From assembly GCF_000269985.1 (NCBI RefSeq), contig NC_016109.1, positions 2,480,001 through 2,544,000 of the forward strand: 64,000 nt of DNA. Direction: 5' to 3'. The stretch is from Kitasatospora setae KM-6054 (GTDB taxonomy: Bacteria; Actinomycetota; Actinomycetes; Streptomycetales; Streptomycetaceae). The translations under genes were made by a program, and so were the position numbers. The notes beneath the pieces are model-generated. The model saw only the letters and a list, made by a program, of their open reading frames with translations. It was not told the origin of the DNA and did not search any database. This document shows, piece after piece, positions 58,918 through 64,000 of the stretch; position 1 is the stretch's first letter, and the number at the start of each line of letters is the position of its first letter.

Positions 58918-61188
58918 TCAGTCGGCCAGGCCGATCCGCCGGTGCAGGCGGCGCAGCGGCGCGGGCGCCCACCAGTTGGCGGGCCCGGCCAGCCGCATCA
59001 CGGCGGGCAGCAGGACGCTCCGGATCAGCAGCGCGTCGACCAGGACGGCCAGGGCCAGACCGACGCCGAGCTCCTTGAGGAAGACCACCGAGCCGGTGGC
59101 GTACACCGCGAAGCCCAGCGCGAGGATCCCGGCGGCGGCGGTGATCAGCGGGGCGCTGCGCTGGACGCCGGTGGCGACGGCGGTCTCGGTGTCGGCGCCG
59201 CGGTCGTGCTCCTCCTTGATCCGGGCGACCACGAAGACCTCGTAGTCCATCGACAGGCCGTACGCGATGCAGAACATCAGGATCGGGATGCTGGGCTCCA
59301 TCGTGCCGGTGGAGGTGAAGCCGAGCGGCCCGGCCAGGTGGCCGTCCTGGAAGCCCCAGACCAGGACACCGAACATCACGGTGAGGCTGAGCAGGTTGGA
59401 GAGGGTGGCCTTGGCCGGGATCAGCAGGCTGCCGGTCATCAGGAACAGCAGGACGAAGGTCGGCACCAGCACCAGGGCGGCGACCAGCGGCAGCGCGTCC
59501 AGCAGGCCGGAGCGGAAGTCGGTCAGGTCGGCGGGGAAGCCGCCGACCAGGACGGGGTAGGGCGCGGCCTCGGCGCGGACCTTGCCGACCAGCGCGGGCA
59601 TGTCCCCGGCCAGCGCGGCCTCCTCCGGGATCACCGCGAGCCGGACGGCGCCGCCGGCGCGGAAGCGCGCCGTGTCGGTGGCCTGCCCGCCGGTGGCCGG
59701 GCTGCCGGTGGCCGCTCCCCCGGCGGCCGGGCCGGCGAGGGCCTTGCCGTGGGCGTAGGAGCCGGTGAAGGTGTCGACCTGGAAGACGCCGGGCAGCGTG
59801 GAGAGGCGGGCCGCGTAGCCGGCGGTCTCCTCGGGGCCGGAACCGGAACCGGGGTCGCCGACGCCGGTCGCGACGACCTGGAGCGCGTCCGTCTCCCGGG
59901 CCGGGAAACCGTCCCTGACCTGCTGCTGGACGACCCGGCTGGTGGCGTCGGCGGGCAGCACCCGCTCGTCCGGCAGGCCGAAGCGGACGCCCAGGAACGG
60001 CGCGCCGAGGAGCAGCAGGACGGCGACCGCCAGGGTGCCGAAGGCCAGCGGGCGGGCCATCACCCGGCGGGTGAACCGGTACCAGCGGCCGTCCTCGGTC
60101 CGGGGCGGGGCGGCCGCGGCCGGGCGCAGCACCCGGTCGCCGACGGCGGCGAGCGCGGCGGGCAGCAGCACGACGGCGCCGAACACGGCGGTGGCGACCA
60201 CGAAGGCGCCCGCGTAGGCGAAGGAGCGCAGGAACCCGAACGGGAAGGCGAACAGCGCGAGCAGCGAGATCGCCACCGTGACGCCGCTGAACAGCACCGT
60301 CCGGCCGGCCCGTTCGACGGTGCGGACCACGGCCGCGGGCCGGTCCAGCCCGGCGGCCCGCTCCTCCCGGAACCGGGAGATCACGAACAGGCTGTAGTCG
60401 ATGCCCAGGCCCAGGCCCATCACCAGGGCCAGATTGGCGGCGAAGGTGGAGACCTCGGTGAACAGGGTGACGCCGCGCAGCAGGGCGAGCGTGGCGAACA
60501 CCGAGAACAGGCCGACGCCGATCGTCAGCCCGGCCGCCGACCAGCGCCGGTAGACCAGCAGGAGCAGCAGGAGGACGGCGGGCAGCACGATCGCCTCCGC
60601 GCCCAGGAAGTCCTTCCGGGCCTGGGCGCCGACCTGCCGGAACACCTCGTCCTGGCCGCCGACCTCGACCTTGACGGTGGCGTCCTGCCGGGTGAAGCGC
60701 GGCGACAGCTCGGCCAGTTTCGCCCGGGACTCGGTGGCGGTGCCGTCCAGCCAGGCGGTCACCAGCGCCTTGGTGCGGTCAGTGGAGGCGAGCGCGGGGC
60801 TGTCGCCCTGCGCCCAGTAGGAGCTGGTGGTGCGGACGCCGGGGGCGGCGGCGAGTTCGGCGGCGAGCCGCCGGCCGGCCTCGGCGACGGCGGGGTCGTC
60901 GACGGTGCCGTGCTCGGCGGTGACCAGCAGGACCATGTTGGGGCTGCCCTGGCCGAACTCGGCGTGCAGCGCCCGCTCGGCCCGGTGGGAGGCCGATCCG
61001 GGCGCCTCGAACCGGGACAGCGACAGGGCGTTCTGGGCCCCGGCGCCCAGCGCGGCGGCGATCAGCAGCAGCAGGCTGCCGGCGATCAGCACGGCACGGC
61101 GCCGGGCGGCCAGCAGGTGGCCGAGCCGGTTCAGTCCGGGCGCGGGCCGGGGCGGCCGGGCGGTGCCGGGTTCTCGGGTGGTCGTCAT
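58918..61188 (-). CDS. MMPL-family transporter
   Basis: 756 aa from ATG 61188. The RND plan has LALVMGLGLGIDYSLFVISRFREERA and LMFCIAYGLSMDYEVFVVARIKEEHDRG, the two conserved MMPL Asp-Tyr helices. Large loops lie at about 60-190 and 400-560; the second contains a Gly/Ala/Thr-rich low-complexity stretch (AGPAAGGAATGSPATGGQAT). The ending WWAPAPLRRLHRRIG is shared with the partial transporter at the window end. Last gene of an operon with the hydrolase and epimerase genes. Confidence 0.92.
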   Translation of the reverse strand: MTTTREPGTARPPRPAPGLNRLGHLLAARRRAVLIAGSLLLLIAAALGAGAQNALSLSRFEAPGSASHRAERALHAEFGQGSPNMVLLVTAEHGTVDDPAVAEAGRRLAAELAAAPGVRTTSSYWAQGDSPALASTDRTKALVTAWLDGTATESRAKLAELSPRFTRQDATVKVEVGGQDEVFRQVGAQARKDFLGAEAIVLPAVLLLLLLVYRRWSAAGLTIGVGLFSVFATLALLRGVTLFTEVSTFAANLALVMGLGLGIDYSLFVISRFREERAAGLDRPAAVVRTVERAGRTVLFSGVTVAISLLALFAFPFGFLRSFAYAGAFVVATAVFGAVVLLPAALAAVGDRVLRPAAAAPPRTEDGRWYRFTRRVMARPLAFGTLAVAVLLLLGAPFLGVRFGLPDERVLPADATSRVVQQQVRDGFPARETDALQVVATGVGDPGSGSGPEETAGYAARLSTLPGVFQVDTFTGSYAHGKALAGPAAGGAATGSPATGGQATDTARFRAGGAVRLAVIPEEAALAGDMPALVGKVRAEAAPYPVLVGGFPADLTDFRSGLLDALPLVAALVLVPTFVLLFLMTGSLLIPAKATLSNLLSLTVMFGVLVWGFQDGHLAGPLGFTSTGTMEPSIPILMFCIAYGLSMDYEVFVVARIKEEHDRGADTETAVATGVQRSAPLITAAAGILALGFAVYATGSVVFLKELGVGLALAVLVDALLIRSVLLPAVMRLAGPANWWAPAPLRRLHRRIGLAD

Positions 61189-61232
61189 GGCGGCGGTTCT
61201 CCTGGGTCGGGGTACGGGCTGGGTCGGCGGGT

Positions 61233-62462
61233 TCAGCGCAGCCGGTGGGCCGCCAGCCATGCGGCGAGGCTGTCGTGGACCTGGTGGGCGCCGCGGGCCA
61301 TGCCCATGTAGTGGCCGGCGCCCGGGATCTCGACCAGCTGGGTGTCGGCGGCACCGGTGAACAGGGCGCGGTGCTCGGCGCCGCCCTGGACGCGGGCGTC
61401 CTTCTCGCCGTACAGGAACAGCACGGGGACCTTGATCTCCGCGAGGTGCCGCAGGTCGACCAGGACGGCGTTCAGCTGGGAGGCCATGTCGCCGCAGGGA
61501 TGCCGGTTCTGGTGCGGGGCGGCGAGGGCGAGCACGGCGGGGTCGGTGTCGTGGAAGTTGCCGGCCTGGAACTCCTCGGTGCCCAGGTCGTAGTAGGCGT
61601 AGCCGCCGGGGCCGCCGGCGCCGTCGACCGGGGAGCCGCCGTGCAGGCAGGTCTGCAGCGAGGTGAAGAAGCGGGCGTTGGCCTGCGGGGTGAGGCCGAG
61701 GTCGGCCCAGTCCATCAGCACCAGGCCGTCGACGTCCTGGAAGCCGTAGGCCTCGATCTCGGAGATCTGGCCGCCGTTGGACTGCCCGGCCAGCACCACC
61801 TTGTCGAACGGGACGGCGCTCCGGCCGCCGTCCGGGCCCACCCGGTAGCCGCCGGAGCGGAGCTGCTGGACGATCTGGTGGGCGATGTCGGCCTGGCCGC
61901 CGATGCAGCTCTCGAAGCCGTCGGGCTTGTCGCTGGCGCCGTAGCCGAGCCGGTCGATGGTGAGCGAGGCGTCGCCCTTGCGGGCCATCTCCTCGGTGTG
62001 GTGGTAGCCGGGCGCGTCCAGTCGCCAGTACCACTCGCCGGCCGCGATGCCGTGCTCGTAGAAGGTGACGGCGCGCGGCCCGGCGCCGTCGGCGAGCAGC
62101 GCGGCGGGGGCGGTGAGGTGGCCGCTGACCTGGTAGGTGCGGCCGTCGACGGGGCAGGCGGCCGGGGTCCGGTCGATGTTCTGGACGGTGAAGCTGACCG
62201 GGACGTCGACGATGCCCTCGGCGGCCAGCCGGGCCCGGGTGTCGGCGGCGGCCCGTTCGGCGTCGGCGGCGGGCAGCGCGGCCGGGGCCCCGGCGGTGGC
62301 GGCGGTGGCGGCGGCCGGGGCGCCGGTGTCGCGGACCGCGACGGCGGCCGCGGCGGGTGACAGCGCGAGCAGCGCGGCCACGGTGGTCCACAGGGTGGCT
62401 TTCCTGGAGCGGGGCACGACGGCGGCCCTTTCTTCGGTCCTTGCGGTGTCGGTGGTGGTCAT
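61233..62462 (-). CDS. Secreted or membrane-anchored alpha/beta hydrolase
   Basis: 409 aa from ATG 62462, overlapping the epimerase stop. An N-terminal hydrophobic segment (LWTTVAALLALSPAAAAVAV) suggests export. The hydrolase fold has AGQSNGG as nucleophile elbow (Ser), YGEKDARVQGG as the Asp region and IPGAGHYMG as the His. A lid region contains several Cys (ESCIGG, TCLHGG, HPCGDM), probably disulfide-bonded outside the cell. Probably an esterase or lipase acting on a substrate moved by the neighbouring MMPL proteins. Confidence 0.85.
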   Translation of the reverse strand: MTTTDTARTEERAAVVPRSRKATLWTTVAALLALSPAAAAVAVRDTGAPAAATAATAGAPAALPAADAERAAADTRARLAAEGIVDVPVSFTVQNIDRTPAACPVDGRTYQVSGHLTAPAALLADGAGPRAVTFYEHGIAAGEWYWRLDAPGYHHTEEMARKGDASLTIDRLGYGASDKPDGFESCIGGQADIAHQIVQQLRSGGYRVGPDGGRSAVPFDKVVLAGQSNGGQISEIEAYGFQDVDGLVLMDWADLGLTPQANARFFTSLQTCLHGGSPVDGAGGPGGYAYYDLGTEEFQAGNFHDTDPAVLALAAPHQNRHPCGDMASQLNAVLVDLRHLAEIKVPVLFLYGEKDARVQGGAEHRALFTGAADTQLVEIPGAGHYMGMARGAHQVHDSLAAWLAAHRLR

Positions 62463-63493
62463 GCCGGGAGCCGTCCCTGGTCGCGGTACCAGCGGGCCTC
62501 GTCCGCCAGGGTCTCGGCGAGCGGCCGGAAGGCGGTGCCGAGCTCCTGCCGGGCCCGGGCGGAGGAGATCCGGGTGCGGGCGCCGTCGAGCAGCACCCGG
62601 ACGCCCTCCCGGGTGGCGACCGGGGGCCGGCCGCGCAGCCGGGCGCCCTGTTCGAGGACGGTGGCGAAGGCGAGCGCGGCGGCGGCCGGGATCTCCCGGG
62701 GGGCGGGCCGGCCGGTGGCGGCGGCGATGCCGCCGACCAGGTCGTGCAGGCCGTACCAGGAGCCGGCCACCGCGTAGCGGCGCAGGCCGCGGCCGCGGGT
62801 GAGCGCGGCGACGCAGGTGTCGGCGACGTCGCGGGCGTCGACCACGTGGTTGCCGGAGCGCGGGACGGCCCGCAGTTCGCCCCGGGCGACGGACAGGAAC
62901 AGCCGTCCCGCCGAGGTGGGCCCGTCGTCGCCCGGCCCCCACATCCAGCCGGGCAGCACCAGCGGGACGGTCAGCCCTTCGCGGTCGCCGAACTCGGCGA
63001 CGGCCCGCTCGGCGCGGACCTTGCTGGCGCGGTACCCGTTGCGCTCCCAGTGCGCGGGCGGCGGGGTGTCCTCGTCGGCCGGCGCCTCGGGGGTGCCGGG
63101 GCCGATCGTGGTGATCGAGCTGGTGTGGACGACGGTGGGCACGCCCGCGTCCACGGCTTCGCGCAGCAGCGCGGTGACCGACTCGACGTTGACGGCGTGC
63201 ATCCGGCCGTGGTCGGCGCCGGGCTGGTAGTACTCGCGGAAGTACGCGGCGGTGTGCACGACGGCGTCGGCGCCGCGCAGGGCGTGGCGGTAGGCGGCCG
63301 GGTCGGTGATGTCGGCGGTCGCGACGGTGATCCGGGTGTCGGCCGGGAGCAGCCGGGCAGCCTTCTCCGGGTCGCGGACCAGCGCGGTCACCTGGTGGCC
63401 CGCGGCGAGCAGGGCGCGGACCACGGCGCCGCCGAGCAGGCCGGTGGCGCCGGTGACCACCACCCGGTCGGGTGCGGGGCGGACGTCGTTCAT
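62459..63493 (-). CDS. NAD(P)-dependent epimerase/dehydratase (extended SDR)
   Basis: 344 aa from ATG 63493. The Rossmann start is VVVTGATGLLGGAVVRALLAAGH, followed by ADITDPAAYRHALRGADAVVHTAA, active-site GYRASKVRAERAV (Tyr-x3-Lys) and VPLVLPGWMWGPGD. It resembles dihydroflavonol-reductase-like atypical SDRs. ATGA overlaps on both sides show tight coupling to the hydrolase and MMPL genes. Substrate unknown, possibly a lipid or polyketide intermediate. Confidence 0.88.
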   Translation of the reverse strand: MNDVRPAPDRVVVTGATGLLGGAVVRALLAAGHQVTALVRDPEKAARLLPADTRITVATADITDPAAYRHALRGADAVVHTAAYFREYYQPGADHGRMHAVNVESVTALLREAVDAGVPTVVHTSSITTIGPGTPEAPADEDTPPPAHWERNGYRASKVRAERAVAEFGDREGLTVPLVLPGWMWGPGDDGPTSAGRLFLSVARGELRAVPRSGNHVVDARDVADTCVAALTRGRGLRRYAVAGSWYGLHDLVGGIAAATGRPAPREIPAAAALAFATVLEQGARLRGRPPVATREGVRVLLDGARTRISSARARQELGTAFRPLAETLADEARWYRDQGRLPA

Positions 63494-64000
63494 CGGGTCT
63501 CCTTCCCCGCGGCGGCGGGTGTGGCGGCGGGCGCGGGCTCGGCGGGCGCGGGGTCTGCGGCGGGCGCGGGCCCGGCGGGCGCCGGGCGGGCCTCCTCGCG
63601 CAGGCCGAAGCGCTCCTGGAAGCGCCGCAGCGGGGCGGGCGCCCACCAGGTGGCGCGGCCGCCGAGCGCCATCACGGCGGGAACGAGGACGCAGCGCACC
63701 ACGGTGGCGTCGACCAGGACGGCGAGCGCGACGCCGAGGCCGAGCATCTTGGTGTTGGTGATCCGGGAGGTCCCGATCGCGATCAGCACCACCGAGAGGA
63801 TCACCGCCGCGGCGGTGATCAGTCCGCCGGTGTGCCGGATGCCGGCGGCGACGGCCCCGTGCGGGTCGGCGCCGCGGTCGCGCTCCTCCTTGACCCGGGC
63901 GAGCAGGAACACCCCGTAGTCCATGGAGAGGCCGAAGGCGACGCAGAACATCAGCACCGGCAGGGTGGTCTCGACGCTGCCGGTCGGGGTGAAGCCGAGC
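63490..64000 (-). CDS. MMPL-family transporter, C-terminal part (runs off window)
   Basis: About 170 residues visible: GLSMDYGVFLLARVKEERDRG (conserved MMPL helix), GLITAAAVILSVVLIAIGTSR, LGLGVALAVLVDATVVRCVLVPA and WWAPAPLRRFQERFG, then a Pro/Ala-rich tail. It is a paralogue of the transporter at 58918-61188. Two MMPL proteins in one operon may form a hetero-oligomer or serve two substrates. The N-terminus lies beyond the window. Confidence 0.9.
   Translation of the reverse strand, partial: LGFTPTGSVETTLPVLMFCVAFGLSMDYGVFLLARVKEERDRGADPHGAVAAGIRHTGGLITAAAVILSVVLIAIGTSRITNTKMLGLGVALAVLVDATVVRCVLVPAVMALGGRATWWAPAPLRRFQERFGLREEARPAPAGPAPAADPAPAEPAPAATPAAAGKETR

Noticed and set aside
58825..61311. 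Long plus-strand ORF opposite the MMPL gene
   Set aside because: Low-complexity Gly/Gln/Ala translation typical of antisense frames in GC-rich DNA.
1..64000. CRISPR arrays, tRNA or rRNA genes
   Set aside because: No regularly spaced repeats, tRNA-like cloverleaf with CCA-proximal motifs, or rRNA stretches were seen on either strand.

Overview
The window is very GC-rich chromosomal DNA with actinomycete codon use, frequent GTG starts and ATGA/GTGA gene overlaps. Mycothiol-type, F420-type (LLM), DUF397/Scr1-type and DUF4235 genes point to a Streptomycetaceae genome (Streptomyces or Kitasatospora). No core housekeeping operon, rRNA or tRNA was seen. The density of insertion sequences and decayed genes suggests an accessory or chromosome-arm region.

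Layout. (1) 1-12.5 kb is an IS-rich island with IS630 pieces, a composite of two nested IS5-family elements, an ISAs1-family transposase, a second near-identical copy of one IS5 element and relics. Two direct-repeat copies (1168-1210 plus 3474-3545, and 12345-12459) bracket the island. Inside it is a lower-GC two-gene operon (5654-9725). It encodes a three-helix membrane protein and a 1126-aa P-loop NTPase whose N-terminal half looks like catalytically dead metallophosphoesterase and SIR2 modules. A HEPN-type pseudogene lies next to it. I read this as a candidate conflict/defence system. (2) 12.6-22.1 kb mixes stress-type genes (SRPBCC, hemerythrin, SpoIIE phosphatase, LLM oxidoreductase, DUF4235) with an unusual number of relics: topoisomerase IB, cinA with a 14-bp duplication, a decarboxylase with a large internal deletion, an SDR ending in a 21-C run, and a truncated FAD oxidase. 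(3) 22.1-23.2 kb holds a MerR regulator behind a 660-bp leader.

(4) 23.2-44.5 kb is a biosynthetic gene cluster. A divergent LuxR-type regulator and MFS exporter precede a tightly coupled operon. The operon encodes a stand-alone condensation protein, a carrier protein, a degenerate adenylation protein, PEP mutase, an SbnA-like synthase, an intact adenylation enzyme, a nucleotidyltransferase, an amino-acid-kinase/aminotransferase fusion, a large FAD protein, an MDMPI-family protein, an HPr-kinase-like protein, a TauD-type oxygenase, a PPOX flavoprotein, a split phosphonopyruvate decarboxylase, an SbnB-like dehydrogenase and an EamA transporter. PEP mutase plus the decarboxylase gives phosphonoacetaldehyde, and the aminotransferase domain plausibly gives 2-aminoethylphosphonate. 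SbnA plus SbnB gives L-2,3-diaminopropionate. The carrier, adenylation and condensation parts would join such units. The predicted product is a phosphonate containing diaminopropionate; I do not recognise a described cluster of this make-up.

(5) 44.7-48.0 kb holds DUF397 and Scr1-type regulatory genes, a SAM-dependent methyltransferase and small hypotheticals. (6) 48.2-52.7 kb is a NarL-type two-component system divergent from an MMPL transporter, with two matching palindromes between them. (7) 52.7-56.6 kb is a minimal RiPP-like locus: a 29-aa precursor-like peptide ending in Asn-Cys-Asn-Cys-Ser-Ala-Ala, a PqqD-like/M50-type membrane protease and a TPR protein. (8) 57.2-64 kb has a DD-carboxypeptidase and an operon of two MMPL transporters, a secreted hydrolase and an NAD-dependent epimerase, cut by the window end.
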